Notes: generated by a model not told the origin, from the sequence alone. Counted from the stretch's first letter, positions 1 to 9,821 are shown. The stretch: 40,059 nt of DNA from Clostridia bacterium (GCA_017935905.1 JAGBGO010000010.1:77715-117773), one strand, 5' to 3'. Numbers and translations: made by a program.

Positions 1-926
1 AAGAAGCTGAAAAGAAAATTTTTAATTTAGTACAAAAAAGAAACAACAAGTCCTATTCCCGAATTGGAGAATTGCTTCCCGGTATTTTTGACGAATTAAC
101 GGAATTAAGTTTGAACGGTTCGCTGCCAGGCATTCCCACCGGTTTTATTGATTTAGATAAACTCTTAGCCGGTTTACATAATTCGGATTTAATTTTGGTA
201 GCCGCAAGACCCGGTATGGGTAAGACGGCATTGATGCTGAATTTAGCAACCAACGTTGCCAAGAAAAACTATCCCGTTGCTGTTTTTAACTTGGAAATGT
301 CCAGCGAGCAGTTGGCGAAGCGTATTTTAAGTTCAGAATCTCAAATCGGCGGCGAGAAAATCAAAACCGGACAATTTGAGGAAATGGATTGGACACGTTT
401 GGCAGAAACCTTAGAGCGTTTTGAATCTATTCCACTCTATATTGATGACTCCACGGACGTAACGATTGCTTCCATTCGTGCCAAGTGTCGAAAGTTGAAA
501 CTGGAAAAAGATATTAAACTCATTATCATCGACTATCTTCAATTAATGTCCAGCGGTGGTAAATCAGATAATCGCACCACGGAAATCGCAGAGATTTCCC
601 GTGCACTCAAAATTATGGCAAAAGAATTAAATGTTCCTGTAATCGTGGGCTCTCAGTTAAGCCGTGAAGTAGAGAAACGTGCGGACAAACGCCCGCAATT
701 AAGTGATCTTCGTGAATCCGGTGCCATTGAGCAGGATGCGGACATTGTTATGTTTATTTATCGTGACGTAGTTTATAACAAAGACAAATTAGATGAACGT
801 ATGCATAATATTGCAGAATTGATTATTGGAAAACATCGTAATGGTTCTACCGGTACCATCAATCTGATATTTGACGGCAGCCACGCATCTTTTAAGAATG
901 TTACGTTTACCGGTGAGAGGAAATAA
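1..926 (+). CDS. dnaB: Replicative DNA helicase DnaB, C-terminal part (5' end outside window)
   Basis: This is the RecA-like motor domain of the replicative helicase, which unwinds DNA ahead of the replication fork as a hexamer. The reading frame is open from the first complete codon at position 3, so the N-terminal primase-interaction domain lies upstream of the window; about 307 residues are visible. Seen directly: a Walker A loop (RPGMGKTA, around nucleotides 207-230), a Walker B strand (IIIDYLQLM, around 523-549), and the late DnaB block SQLSREVEKRADKRP followed by LSDLRESGAIEQDAD. The next gene, tilS, begins 3 bases after the stop, which suggests one transcript. Family assignment is secure. 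No start or upstream regulation can be judged. Confidence 0.97.
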   Translation, partial: EAEKKIFNLVQKRNNKSYSRIGELLPGIFDELTELSLNGSLPGIPTGFIDLDKLLAGLHNSDLILVAARPGMGKTALMLNLATNVAKKNYPVAVFNLEMSSEQLAKRILSSESQIGGEKIKTGQFEEMDWTRLAETLERFESIPLYIDDSTDVTIASIRAKCRKLKLEKDIKLIIIDYLQLMSSGGKSDNRTTEIAEISRALKIMAKELNVPVIVGSQLSREVEKRADKRPQLSDLRESGAIEQDADIVMFIYRDVVYNKDKLDERMHNIAELIIGKHRNGSTGTINLIFDGSHASFKNVTFTGERK

Positions 927-929
927 ACA

Positions 930-2360
930 ATGATGCACCTGAAAGAACTTCCTGAATATGCGAAGTTTATGGCGTGTATAGCGAAACACAATCTTATCCC
1001 GGAGGGTACACCTGTTGTTGCAGCGGTATCAGGGGGAGCGGATTCTATTGCGATGTTGTGTCTATTATATACATACCTTGCACCGGAACAAATTACGGTT
1101 GTACACGTAAATCACGGCATTCGTGGAGCAGAAGCCAAAAGAGACGCGGAATACGTTCAAGCCATATGTGCACAGTTGCAGTTATCCTGTCGGTTGATTG
1201 AGGTGGATATTCCGCAGATTGCGCAAAGCAGAGGGCTTGGCTGGGAAGAATGTGCAAGAATAGAGCGATACGGTTTTTTGCGATCCATTGCGCAAGAACG
1301 AAATAGTCTTATTGCGGTTGCACATCATCGAGAAGATCGGGCCGAAACGGTTTTAATGAACATTGCCAGAGGAACCGGTGTAGACGGATTAAAAGGAATC
1401 TCATACAAATACGATTGCATTATCCGGCCGTTACTGGATTTCAGCAAAGACGAAATTTTACGCGTTTGCGCCGTTGCCGGCGTCGTCCCTGTGGAGGACA
1501 GCACGAATTTAGAGGATGATACCCTTCGGAATCGTGTGCGTCACCACGTAATCCCGTATTTATCCGCATCTTTTCAGCGGGATATTGTGGATAAAATATT
1601 GGAATTGTCTGATTTAGCCGGTGTTGATTGTGAATTTCTGGACAGTTATACACAGGAAGTTTCGAACAGAATTGTTACGCAGGAAGAATCTTCCTGGATT
1701 ATGGACAGAACCGCTTTTTTGAACGAAAAAGAAGCTATCCAAAATCGTTTGCTTCGTAAGATTATCCCGAAAATATGTGATTGGAAAGGTGCAGCACTGT
1801 TCCCGGAAGGTAAGGATTTAACGGTAAATAGGATTATGCGGGTTCGAAATCATATTCGGGAAGGAAAATCCGGTAAGGTTGTGGAAGTTGGACGGAAAAT
1901 TCATTGCCGTATTGAAGGAAATCGATGTGTACTGTATTATTGTACCGAAAAGGACATAGACAGTGAGGTGCGATATCCTTGCATTACGGTTTATCCGGCC
2001 GATGATATGGACGTCACTGCATTTTTGAAATCCAAATCAGAGAGCTGTGAAATTTTTGATTACGGTCAGTTGTGTAAGCAGATGCATGGCAATGTCAAAA
2101 TCGAGTTGCGTCAAATTAAAACGGGCGACGTTTTTTCGCCTTTTGGAATGCAAGGCAGCATGCGATTGCGTAAGTTTTTGATCGATCAAAAAATACCCCT
2201 TTCTCATCGAGAGAAAATACGGATTGTGGCGGCTGATCAACAGGTTCTGTGGATTCCGGGCATTCGAAGAAGCAATTTGTACCCGGTTACACGGAAAACA
2301 AAAGAAATTATACAGATCAATATTGAAACGGAGGACATATACAATGGAACAAAAGAATGA
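930..2360 (+). CDS. tilS: tRNA(Ile)-lysidine synthase TilS
   Basis: TilS attaches lysine to the wobble cytidine of the CAU-anticodon isoleucine tRNA, so that it reads AUA instead of AUG. The 476-residue product has the N-type ATP pyrophosphatase PP-loop SGGADS at residues 34-39, followed by the typical HVNHGIRG and VAHHREDRAETVLMN segments. The C-terminal third carries the TilS C-terminal domain (LRQIKTGDVFSPFGM, then KFLIDQKIP). Two adjacent ATGs are possible, at 930 and 933; GAGAGG at 915-920 suits either. The 3' end overlaps hpt by 17 bases, the conserved Firmicutes order tilS-hpt-ftsH. Confidence in function is high from motif and context together. Confidence 0.95.
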   Translation: MMHLKELPEYAKFMACIAKHNLIPEGTPVVAAVSGGADSIAMLCLLYTYLAPEQITVVHVNHGIRGAEAKRDAEYVQAICAQLQLSCRLIEVDIPQIAQSRGLGWEECARIERYGFLRSIAQERNSLIAVAHHREDRAETVLMNIARGTGVDGLKGISYKYDCIIRPLLDFSKDEILRVCAVAGVVPVEDSTNLEDDTLRNRVRHHVIPYLSASFQRDIVDKILELSDLAGVDCEFLDSYTQEVSNRIVTQEESSWIMDRTAFLNEKEAIQNRLLRKIIPKICDWKGAALFPEGKDLTVNRIMRVRNHIREGKSGKVVEVGRKIHCRIEGNRCVLYYCTEKDIDSEVRYPCITVYPADDMDVTAFLKSKSESCEIFDYGQLCKQMHGNVKIELRQIKTGDVFSPFGMQGSMRLRKFLIDQKIPLSHREKIRIVAADQQVLWIPGIRRSNLYPVTRKTKEIIQINIETEDIYNGTKE

Positions 2361-2907
2361 TTTTACTAAAGAAATAGCAGATCGTGTACTGGTTAGTCGG
2401 GAGGAAATTCAACAAGCCGTTGCAAGAATCGGTGCCGAAATCACGAAAGATTACGAAGGTAAAGAATTGTTTGTAATCGGCGTATTGAAAGGCGGTTTCA
2501 TGTTTATGGCTGACTTGGTGCGTGAAATTAACCTTCCGCTGCAGTTGGACTTCATTGCTGTTTCCAGCTATGGTTCTTCGACCAAAACCTCCGGTGTTGT
2601 TCGTATGATTAAAGATATTGACAAACCTTTAGACGGAAAGCATCTTTTGATCGTAGAGGATATTATCGACTCCGGCGTTACACTAAAATATCTGAAAGAA
2701 ATGTTTGCAACCCGCGGACCTTTAAGCATTAAAGTATGCACGATTTTCGACAAACCTTCCCGGCGTAAAGTGGAAATGAAAGGGGACTACGTAGGCATTG
2801 AAATTCCGGACGAATTTGTAATCGGTTACGGATTGGATTACGATGGAAAATACCGAAATCTTCCGGATTTGTGCGTTCTTCGAAGAGATGTTTACGAAAA
2901 GGAATAA
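2344..2907 (+). CDS. hpt: Hypoxanthine phosphoribosyltransferase
   Basis: This purine salvage enzyme joins hypoxanthine or guanine to PRPP to make IMP or GMP. The predicted product is 187 residues, the usual size. The PRPP-binding loop LLIVEDIIDSGVTL is visible at about residues 101-114, and the C-terminal part has DEFVIGYGLDYDGKYRNLP, typical of Hpt. An open frame extends upstream to 2224, but ATG 2344 is chosen because GGAGG lies at 2330-2334, nine bases before it, and because the Hpt family starts here. The gene starts inside tilS (17-base overlap), so its translation is probably coupled. A promoter for ftsH follows in the short gap after the stop. Confidence 0.95.
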   Translation: MEQKNDFTKEIADRVLVSREEIQQAVARIGAEITKDYEGKELFVIGVLKGGFMFMADLVREINLPLQLDFIAVSSYGSSTKTSGVVRMIKDIDKPLDGKHLLIVEDIIDSGVTLKYLKEMFATRGPLSIKVCTIFDKPSRRKVEMKGDYVGIEIPDEFVIGYGLDYDGKYRNLPDLCVLRRDVYEKE

Positions 2908-2922
2908 ACGGGTAAAATGTGT

Positions 2923-2951
2923 TTGAAACATCCTGCGTATTATGGTATCAT
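2923..2951 (+). promoter_or_regulatory. Sigma-A type promoter upstream of ftsH
   Basis: A -35 element TTGAAA (2923-2928) and a -10 element TATCAT (2946-2951) are separated by exactly 17 bases in the gap between hpt and ftsH. This would let ftsH be transcribed independently of dnaB-tilS-hpt. Predicted from sequence only. Confidence 0.6.
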
Positions 2952-2980
2952 AAGATAATCGCAGATTGGAGGTTAATGCA

Positions 2981-4804
2981 TTGAAAGCATTGAAAGCAAT
3001 ATCGCCTTATATCGTTATGATCGGACTTGTCGTCCTGATTGTTATGGTCGTTTCCAGCCTGATGACAGGGCCGGAATTGGCTTATACACAATTTGTATCC
3101 GAATTAAAGGCAAACAACGTTTCCAGCGTTAAATTAGAAGGAAACGAGGCCACGATTAAACTAAAGGAACAAAGTAAATTGGATTCCAAAATCAAAGCCG
3201 GGGAGTATACGGTTTACGTACACAGCCAGGATAATTTTGAAGCTTTGATGACGGACGTTACCATGAATGATTCCGGCATATCGGTTAAGTATACGGCGAA
3301 GAATAACGAACTACCCTTTGTGGTTCGGTTGATTCCTTATATTTTGTTTGTGCTCATCTTTTTGATCTTCCTTTATATGATGTTTAGCAACAGTCAAAAC
3401 GGAAACAACCGTGCTATGAATTTCGGACGCAGTCGTGCCAGATTATATACGTCAAGCAAGATCACGTTTGAGCACGTAGCAGGCGCAGAGGAAGAAAAAG
3501 AAGAAATGGCGGAATTGGTTTCCTTCTTAAAGGAACCCAAGCGGTATGCCTCTCTTGGCGCTCGTATCCCAAAAGGTGTGCTTATGGTAGGCCCTCCGGG
3601 AACCGGTAAGACCTATTTGGCAAAAGCCGTTGCCGGTGAAGCAAATGTGCCGTTTTTTTCCATCAGTGGATCTGATTTTGTTGAAATGTACGTAGGTGTT
3701 GGTGCATCTCGTGTGCGTGATTTGTTTGAACAGGCAAAGAAGAATTCTCCCTGTATTATTTTCATTGATGAAATTGATGCGGTGGGGCGTCACAGAGGTG
3801 CGGGCCTTGGCGGCGGTCACGACGAACGGGAACAAACGTTGAACCAATTGCTTGTTGAGATGGATGGTTTTGGCGTCAATGAAGGCGTTATTGTCATGGC
3901 TGCTACTAATAGACCGGATATTTTGGATCCCGCATTGACAAGACCGGGGCGTTTTGACCGGAAGATTACGGTGAATTATCCGGACGTTAAAGGACGGGAA
4001 GCCATTTTACGCGTGCATGCCAAGAATAAACCTTTGGCGGATTCGGTGGATTTAAGCGACGTTGCCAAGAATACAGCCGGTTTCACTGCGGCAGATTTAG
4101 AGAATTTATTAAATGAATCCGCATTGCTGGCTGCCAGAGATAAGAAAGAACAAATCGCGCAAGAACATTTGAAGGAAGCCATCTTCCGTGTATTGGTTGG
4201 TCCGGAGAAGAAGAGCCGCGTATTTACGGAGAAAGAAAAATGGCTGACCGCCGTTCATGAAACCGGTCACGCAATTTGCGTTAAACTACTTTCTTCTACA
4301 GACAAAGTAGATCGTATTTCCGTGATTCCTGCGGGTTTAGCAGGTGGCTATACGTCCCATAGACCGGAGGAAGACAAGACATACCTTACAAAGGGTCAAT
4401 TACTGGAAGATATCGATATTTGTTTAGGCGGTCGGGCAGCAGAAGCTATGATGTTAGGTGAGATCAGTACCGGTGCGTCCGGGGATCTGAAGCGCGCCAA
4501 TACCATTGCACGCAATATGATTGTGAAATACGGCATGAGCGATCAATTAAGCAACATGGTATTCCAATCCGGAGAAAATGACGAGGTATTCATCGGTCGA
4601 GATTATGGTCATACGAAATCCTACAGTGAAGACGTATCTGCGCAGATCGATCGGGAAGTGAAAGAGATTATGGACCGTGAATATGCCCGTGTTATGGATT
4701 TACTGACCGAAAATCGAAATAAATTGGAACAAATTGCCCGCGTTCTTATGGAGAAAGAAAAGATTGAAGGCGCCGAATTTAACCAATTGATGGAAGAAGC
4801 GTAA
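2981..4804 (+). CDS. ftsH: ATP-dependent zinc metalloprotease FtsH
   Basis: FtsH is a membrane-anchored hexameric AAA+ protease that degrades misfolded membrane proteins and short-lived regulators. The product is about 607 residues: a transmembrane segment near residues 10-28, an extracytoplasmic domain, a second membrane segment near 115-138, then the AAA module with Walker A GPPGTGKT (about 204-211), Walker [12 protein letters not shown] and the second region of homology ending RPGRFDR. The peptidase zinc site is HETGH at about 426-430, where HEAGH is more usual, with the third-ligand region GASGDLKRA further on. The start is taken as TTG 2981 because GGAGG at 2968-2972 sits eight bases upstream; an earlier TTG at 2966 would overlap that ribosome site. 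Its own promoter lies at 2923-2951. Confidence 0.96.
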   Translation: MKALKAISPYIVMIGLVVLIVMVVSSLMTGPELAYTQFVSELKANNVSSVKLEGNEATIKLKEQSKLDSKIKAGEYTVYVHSQDNFEALMTDVTMNDSGISVKYTAKNNELPFVVRLIPYILFVLIFLIFLYMMFSNSQNGNNRAMNFGRSRARLYTSSKITFEHVAGAEEEKEEMAELVSFLKEPKRYASLGARIPKGVLMVGPPGTGKTYLAKAVAGEANVPFFSISGSDFVEMYVGVGASRVRDLFEQAKKNSPCIIFIDEIDAVGRHRGAGLGGGHDEREQTLNQLLVEMDGFGVNEGVIVMAATNRPDILDPALTRPGRFDRKITVNYPDVKGREAILRVHAKNKPLADSVDLSDVAKNTAGFTAADLENLLNESALLAARDKKEQIAQEHLKEAIFRVLVGPEKKSRVFTEKEKWLTAVHETGHAICVKLLSSTDKVDRISVIPAGLAGGYTSHRPEEDKTYLTKGQLLEDIDICLGGRAAEAMMLGEISTGASGDLKRANTIARNMIVKYGMSDQLSNMVFQSGENDEVFIGRDYGHTKSYSEDVSAQIDREVKEIMDREYARVMDLLTENRNKLEQIARVLMEKEKIEGAEFNQLMEEA

Positions 4805-4980
4805 ACCAACAGCGCATTATTTGAATATATGATGAATGATAAGGATGTGTATGATCAGATACATGGACAGAATCAACACTGCGTAAATAAGATCTGCCAT
4901 TTTCTGCTGCACCTCCTTTTTTATTCTCCCTTATTTGTATATGCAACAGATCATCAAAATGTGAGAAAGGAGGGTTCCCG
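4805..4980. other. Intergenic gap between ftsH and recD2
   Basis: This 176-base gap is the longest in the window. It contains the candidate minus-strand peptide gene (4817-4900), its ribosome site, and at its 3' end the GGAGGG ribosome site (4969-4974) of recD2. I found no clear terminator for ftsH and no consensus forward promoter for recD2. Confidence 0.6.
4817..4900 (-). CDS. Candidate 27-residue hydrophobic membrane peptide
   Basis: Read on the minus strand, an ATG at 4900 opens 27 codons ending in TAA at 4817. It is preceded by an almost perfect ribosome-binding site (AAAAGGAGGT, 4920-4911), with 11 bases between GGAGG and the ATG. The peptide begins MADLIYAVLILSMYLI, continues with Ile, Leu and His, and ends HHIFK: one hydrophobic helix with a basic C-terminus. 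The open frame lies wholly between ftsH and recD2, against the direction of every other gene here. I see no convincing minus-strand promoter or terminator, and the forward-strand pairing could be chance. Small type I toxins and small membrane proteins look like this, but I recognise no family. Confidence 0.3.
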   Translation of the reverse strand: MADLIYAVLILSMYLIIHILIIHHIFK

Positions 4981-7263
4981 GTGGATACGTCCAATGAAAT
5001 TGTGATTCATGGTACTGTACTTGAAATTATATTTGAAAATGAAGATAATGGATATAAAATTTGTGATATTCTTTGCAATGGAACGGATACGGTTACCGCA
5101 AGAGGAACACTTCCTTTTCTTTACGTAGGAGAGTACGTTACGTTCACCGGTCATTTTGAAAATCACAAAGTGTACGGTGATCAATTTATTGTAACCGGTT
5201 ACGGCAAAGAATTACCGGTTCATGCGGATGAAATAGAAATTTTTCTGTCTTCCGGGCTTATTGAAGGTGTGGGGCCCGCAACGGCGAAAGCAATCGTTAA
5301 GAAGTTCGGCGAAGACACTGTACAGGTCATTTTACATGCACCGGAGAAATTAGAGTGTGTACGAGGAATTTCTCACGCCAGAGCACTTCGGATTGGTGAA
5401 ACCTTTCAAGAATATGAAGCAACCAGCGAGTTAATCGTCTATTTCAATCAACATGGCATTTCAACGGGGTTAGCTTTAAAAATTTATCAAAAATACGGTA
5501 TTCTTGCGACAGAAATTGTGCAGAAAAATCCGTATCGATTGATTGATGATATTCCGGAAATTGGTTTTAAGACAGCAGATCGTTTGGGCCAATCTATTGG
5601 AATTGCGTTAGATGCAGGCAGTAGAATTTGCGCCGGAATCTTACATATATTATCCTTAGCATTGGGAGGCGGACACGTTTTTTTGCCGGAACCCATTTTA
5701 ATTCGCGAAACTGCACAATTATTGAACGTTTCGGAATCCTTAATTGAGCCATCTCTGGACACGTTAGAGGGCTTACATAAGATTCTTTGTTTAGGTGCAC
5801 CAGAGAATCGGCAAATCTTCCTTTCCTATATGGATTTATCTGAAAAATACGTGGCTGACCGACTTTATGAACATAGTTTAATCACAACGGACGTATCTAT
5901 GGACCGCTTTGAGAAGAATATGCAAAAGTTTCAACGTCAAGCAGGTATTCATTTAGATGACGCCCAGCGCGATGCAATCCTGCAAAGTTGCCTGCACGGT
6001 TTTTCGATTATAACCGGTGGACCCGGTACCGGTAAGACTACGATTATCAATGCCTTGGTGCATCTACTTACCGGGATGTCTAAAAAGTGTGTGCTTGCGG
6101 CGCCTACGGGCAGAGCGGCAAAGCGTATGGCGGAGACTTGCGGTCTTCCGGCGAAAACCATTCACCGTTTACTTGAATTTACGTCTTCCGGACGGGAATT
6201 TGAGGGGGAGAATGATTTAAACGGTGGAAACAGGGAGGATTTTTACCTGAAATTCGGAAGAAACGAACAAAATCCATTGGACGTAAACGTGTTGATTGTG
6301 GACGAAACCTCTATGCTGGATACGCTGCTTTTGTACCACCTTTTGAAAGCAACCCCAAAAGAAGCACAGATTATTTTTGTGGGAGATCAGAATCAGCTTC
6401 CTTCCGTGGGACCGGGAAACGTACTGAAAGATTTAATATCGACCGGCTTATTCCGAACAACGGTTTTAAGCAAAATTTACCGTCAAGAAGACAGCAGTAT
6501 GATTGCTTATAATGCCCATAAAGTAAACGGGGGACTGCTTCCGGAAACCAATCAGAAAGACAGTGATTTTTTCTTTCTTCCGAGAAAAACGTCGCAAGAC
6601 GTCATGCAGACGCTGATCGACGTGGTGTGCAGACGACTCCCCAATGCATACGGTATCGACCCAATGAAGGATGTGCAGGTGTTAATTCCCAACAAAAAGG
6701 GATACTGTGGTGTGATGAATGCCAACGTGTTGTTGCAACAAGAATTGAATCCTGCGCGGGATGGTTTAGACGAATTTGAGAACAGCAACGGTGTTTTTCG
6801 CCGGGGCGATCGAGTTATGCAGACGAAAAACAATTACGAGATCACCTGGATTAAGAAAGATACACCCGGCGTTGAAGGAAAGGGTATTTTCAATGGGGAA
6901 ATGGGTGTCATCCAAGGCATTGATAAGAAAAACAAAACAGTGGATATTCTTTTTGACGATGATCGCTTTGTAACGTACGATTTTCCCACGATGAATCAAA
7001 TTGAACATTGCTATGCCATTACTGTTCATAAAAGTCAGGGCAGTGAGTTTGATTATTGCGTTATTCCGCTTCTTTCAGGGCCACCTATGTTAATGACCAG
7101 AAACATCTTATATACGGCCATTACCCGTGCAAAGAAAATGGTGGTCCTCATTGGCGACGGGCAATGTATGGAAAATATGATTGCTAACAACACCCAGCAA
7201 GCGCGTTATACCTATCTTGCTGAACGAATTATAGAAAGGGGACGAAAAAATGAACGTGCGTAA
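4981..7263 (+). CDS. recD2: RecD2-family superfamily 1B DNA helicase
   Basis: RecD2 (YrrC in Bacillus) is a 5'-3' DNA helicase that acts in repair without RecBC partners. The 760-residue product has the long N-terminal OB-fold and helix-hairpin-helix region of the family (ELPVHADEIEIFLSSGLIEG onward), then Walker A GGPGTGKTT near residue 346, Walker B VDETSMLD near 440, motif III GDQNQLPSVGPGN, an IYRQ motif, motif V AITVHKSQGSEFD and motif VI LYTAITRAKK. The start is GTG 4981, seven bases after the GGAGG at 4969-4973. The 3' end overlaps the comF-like gene by 14 bases, so the two are probably co-translated. RecD proper is excluded by the long N-terminus and the lack of recBC neighbours. Confidence 0.93.
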   Translation: MDTSNEIVIHGTVLEIIFENEDNGYKICDILCNGTDTVTARGTLPFLYVGEYVTFTGHFENHKVYGDQFIVTGYGKELPVHADEIEIFLSSGLIEGVGPATAKAIVKKFGEDTVQVILHAPEKLECVRGISHARALRIGETFQEYEATSELIVYFNQHGISTGLALKIYQKYGILATEIVQKNPYRLIDDIPEIGFKTADRLGQSIGIALDAGSRICAGILHILSLALGGGHVFLPEPILIRETAQLLNVSESLIEPSLDTLEGLHKILCLGAPENRQIFLSYMDLSEKYVADRLYEHSLITTDVSMDRFEKNMQKFQRQAGIHLDDAQRDAILQSCLHGFSIITGGPGTGKTTIINALVHLLTGMSKKCVLAAPTGRAAKRMAETCGLPAKTIHRLLEFTSSGREFEGENDLNGGNREDFYLKFGRNEQNPLDVNVLIVDETSMLDTLLLYHLLKATPKEAQIIFVGDQNQLPSVGPGNVLKDLISTGLFRTTVLSKIYRQEDSSMIAYNAHKVNGGLLPETNQKDSDFFFLPRKTSQDVMQTLIDVVCRRLPNAYGIDPMKDVQVLIPNKKGYCGVMNANVLLQQELNPARDGLDEFENSNGVFRRGDRVMQTKNNYEITWIKKDTPGVEGKGIFNGEMGVIQGIDKKNKTVDILFDDDRFVTYDFPTMNQIEHCYAITVHKSQGSEFDYCVIPLLSGPPMLMTRNILYTAITRAKKMVVLIGDGQCMENMIANNTQQARYTYLAERIIERGRKNERA

Positions 7264-7921
7264 GCTTCTTTTTCCGGACAAATGCCCTTTCTGCGGAAAA
7301 ATCATACATAGTCATACGTTGGGATGTTGTGAGGACTGCAGAGAAAAGGATATTTTTTATGAAAATACAGGTTCAGGCGAGCTATCTGTTTTACCTCATA
7401 TTTTAAATTTATACTGCCTGCTTCATTACGAAGGTTTGGTGAAAGATAGCTTGATTCGATACAAGTTTCAGGGAGAAAATTGGCTTGCTAATCCTTTTGC
7501 AGCGCTATTACATCAGTATATTGCAAAAGATAACGGGTATCACTTCTGCGCGTGGATTACGTCCGTTCCCGTTAGTTCGTCCCGATTCAAAGTGCGCGGT
7601 TACAACCAAAGTGAAATTATTGCAAGAAAACTATCTGCACTTTCCGGAATCCCTTATGCGGATTTTCTTGCAAGAAAAGATACGAAGGTACATGCACAAA
7701 CCGGAAAGATGAGCCGGACGGAGCGATATCAAGTTAAAAAATTTGAATTACTACCCAGCCATAATTCCATTCAAGGCGGTGTTCTTCTGGTGGACGATAT
7801 TCTCACCACCGGATCCACATTAAACGAATGTAGCGAATTATTGTTAAATGCAGGTGCTTCCTTTGTGAATGCTGCAGTTTTGGCATCCGGACGAAAAGAT
7901 TTGGGAGGTGTTTGCGCATGA
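7250..7921 (+). CDS. ComF-family phosphoribosyltransferase-like protein
   Basis: ComF-family proteins combine an N-terminal zinc-finger-like cysteine cluster with a type I phosphoribosyltransferase fold; in naturally competent bacteria ComF helps take up DNA. In this 223-residue protein Cys12 and Cys15 (CPFCG) pair with Cys26, Cys27 and Cys30 (CCEDC), and the C-terminal PRPP-type loop is VLLVDDILTTGST. The family segment RGYNQSEIIARKLS is also clear. The ribosome site AAAGGGGA lies just before ATG 7250, within the end of recD2. It overlaps the next gene by four bases (ATGA). No comEA/comEC or comFA gene is visible here, so a role in competence is an inference from the family only. Confidence 0.88.
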   Translation: MNVRKLLFPDKCPFCGKIIHSHTLGCCEDCREKDIFYENTGSGELSVLPHILNLYCLLHYEGLVKDSLIRYKFQGENWLANPFAALLHQYIAKDNGYHFCAWITSVPVSSSRFKVRGYNQSEIIARKLSALSGIPYADFLARKDTKVHAQTGKMSRTERYQVKKFELLPSHNSIQGGVLLVDDILTTGSTLNECSELLLNAGASFVNAAVLASGRKDLGGVCA

Positions 7922-9807
7922 TCGTTTTTTCCTGTAAAGACGTAGGGATTACTTTTGGCGATGAAAACGTGTTAGAACGCGTAAATCTTACGATCAATGA
8001 AAAGGATCGTATAGGCATTGTAGGCTCCAACGGTGCCGGGAAGACAACATTGATTCGTTTGCTGTTGGGCGAATATAAAGAGACGGAGGGCACGGTTTTT
8101 GTCCATAGCAAAATCCATCATTCCATTGGCTATTTACCTCAAAATTCCGGTTTAGAGTCAAATTTGACGGTTTTGGCTGAATTTATGGCACCATTTCAAT
8201 TTTTAACTGAAATGGAAATGCGATTGGAGAAAATCGAGAAACAACTTGAATACTGCACAGCGGAAGATGCGCCGCATTTTTCGCAACAATTGGCACAATT
8301 GTATGAAACCTACACGAAACAAGGCGGTCTTACTTACAAGAATCGCGTACACAGTATTTTGAAGGGATTAGGTTTCAGGGAAGAATCCTGGAAATTAAAC
8401 ATTTCGGATTTAAGCGGCGGACAAAAAACACGTTTGGCATTGGGTCGGCTGTTGCTCTCCAAACCGGAAGTCTTGATTTTGGACGAGCCCACCAACCACT
8501 TGGATACGGAATCCGTATTATGGTTGGAACAGGAATTAAACGACTACACAGGAACATTGCTGATTATTTCACACGACCGTTCATTTTTGGATGCTGTAAC
8601 CCGTAAAACGCTTCTGATAGAAAATTGTACTGCGTTTCTGTACAATGCACCTTATTCTAAGTATGCCATATTAAGGAACAATGACTTGCTATATCAAGAA
8701 AGAATGTGGCAACAGCAACAAAAAGAGATTGCACGAATTGAAGCTTTTATTCAAAATCAACGAAAATGGAATCGGGAAAGAAACATTATTGCAGCCGAAA
8801 GTCGCATGAAGCAGTTAGACCGAATGGTGAAGATTGATCGTCCCCGTCAGCCGGACGATCCACCACCTATTTCTTTTGATATAGACGTTCCGGGCGGCAA
8901 CGATGTGCTTTTCGTGGAGGATTTGTCTTTTGCTTATCCGGATAAAACATTATTTCAGCACGTTTCTATGAACGTCTATAAAGGTGAGCGCGTTTTTATT
9001 ACGGGCCCGAACGGTTCCGGTAAATCCACTTTTCTAAAAGTATTAACCGGCATGCTTCCTGAAGATGACGTTTCACGTGTATCCGGATCGTTCAAAATTG
9101 GTGTGAACACGTCTTTTTCATATTATGCCCAGGATTTGTCCGGACTTAATTCGAACAATACGGTTTTTGATGAAATCTATGATCATGCCAATGCAGGACG
9201 TGCTGCCACAGGGCTTATTAGCGTGCCGTCGATTCGCAGTGCACTGGCAGCCTTTGGTTTTCGCGGGGAGGAAGTATTTAAGCAAGTATCAACCCTGAGC
9301 GGCGGGGAAAAATCCCGGTTGCAACTTTTAAAAATTGCCTATGAGCGACGACCGTTTTTGATTTTAGATGAGCCGACGAACCACCTGGATATTGCTGCCA
9401 GGGAAACGTTGGAAGAAGCACTGCGCCGATTTAAAGGAACACTTTTGGTGGTATCCCACGATCGTTATTTTGCAGAGCAACTTGCCACGAGATTTTTAGA
9501 CATTTCTTCATTCCAAGAGAAAGTGGTAAATCACGTTGAAGTAGCTAAGTCGTCGGAAGGCGGAGACGCCTACAAAGCAGAGAAAGAACGGCGTGCCAAA
9601 ATACGAAAAGCACAGAATGACAAGTTAAAATTGGAAAAATTTTTGGATGAAACGCAGCGGGAAATTGATCGTATCGATGCAGCGCTGACCGATCCTGACA
9701 ACAGCACGGATTTTTCGTTGTTGTCCGAACTATTTGAAGAAAAAAACGGTTTAGAAGAAAAAATGCTTGCGGCTATGGAAACGTTGGAAAACTTGGAACT
9801 TGCGTAA
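7918..9807 (+). CDS. ABC-F family ATPase (ribosome-associated, YdiF/Uup-like)
   Basis: ABC-F proteins have two ATP-binding cassettes and no membrane domain; they act on the ribosome to relieve stalling or, in some subfamilies, confer antibiotic protection. This 629-residue protein has Walker A GSNGAGKTT and signature LSGGQKTRLALGRLL followed by LDEPTNHLD in the first half, a linker of roughly 80 residues, then GPNGSGKST, LSGGEKSRLQLL and LDEPTNHLD in the second. The C-terminus is a charged coiled coil (about residues 555-629), as in YdiF/YfmR/Uup-type members. The ATG at 7918 overlaps the comF stop as ATGA, with GGAGG at 7904-7908. Which ABC-F subfamily it belongs to cannot be settled by eye; a housekeeping role is more likely than resistance. 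Confidence 0.93.
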   Translation: MIVFSCKDVGITFGDENVLERVNLTINEKDRIGIVGSNGAGKTTLIRLLLGEYKETEGTVFVHSKIHHSIGYLPQNSGLESNLTVLAEFMAPFQFLTEMEMRLEKIEKQLEYCTAEDAPHFSQQLAQLYETYTKQGGLTYKNRVHSILKGLGFREESWKLNISDLSGGQKTRLALGRLLLSKPEVLILDEPTNHLDTESVLWLEQELNDYTGTLLIISHDRSFLDAVTRKTLLIENCTAFLYNAPYSKYAILRNNDLLYQERMWQQQQKEIARIEAFIQNQRKWNRERNIIAAESRMKQLDRMVKIDRPRQPDDPPPISFDIDVPGGNDVLFVEDLSFAYPDKTLFQHVSMNVYKGERVFITGPNGSGKSTFLKVLTGMLPEDDVSRVSGSFKIGVNTSFSYYAQDLSGLNSNNTVFDEIYDHANAGRAATGLISVPSIRSALAAFGFRGEEVFKQVSTLSGGEKSRLQLLKIAYERRPFLILDEPTNHLDIAARETLEEALRRFKGTLLVVSHDRYFAEQLATRFLDISSFQEKVVNHVEVAKSSEGGDAYKAEKERRAKIRKAQNDKLKLEKFLDETQREIDRIDAALTDPDNSTDFSLLSELFEEKNGLEEKMLAAMETLENLELA

Positions 9808-9821
9808 AAAAGTGGTATACT
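9793..9821 (+). promoter_or_regulatory. Sigma-A type promoter upstream of phoH
   Basis: TTGGAA (9793-9798) and TATACT (9816-9821) are 17 bases apart. The -35 element lies inside the last codons of the ABC-F gene, and the start of phoH follows about 30 bases after the -10. It would begin the phoH-ybeY-era-recO transcript. Sequence prediction only. Confidence 0.55.

Noticed and set aside
2966..2980. TTG 2966 as the ftsH start
   Set aside because: It overlaps the GGAGG ribosome site at 2968-2972, which is correctly spaced for TTG 2981.
4829..5008. Plus-strand ORF of about 58 codons between ftsH and recD2
   Set aside because: No ribosome site, runs into the start of recD2 in another frame, and has no recognisable protein features.
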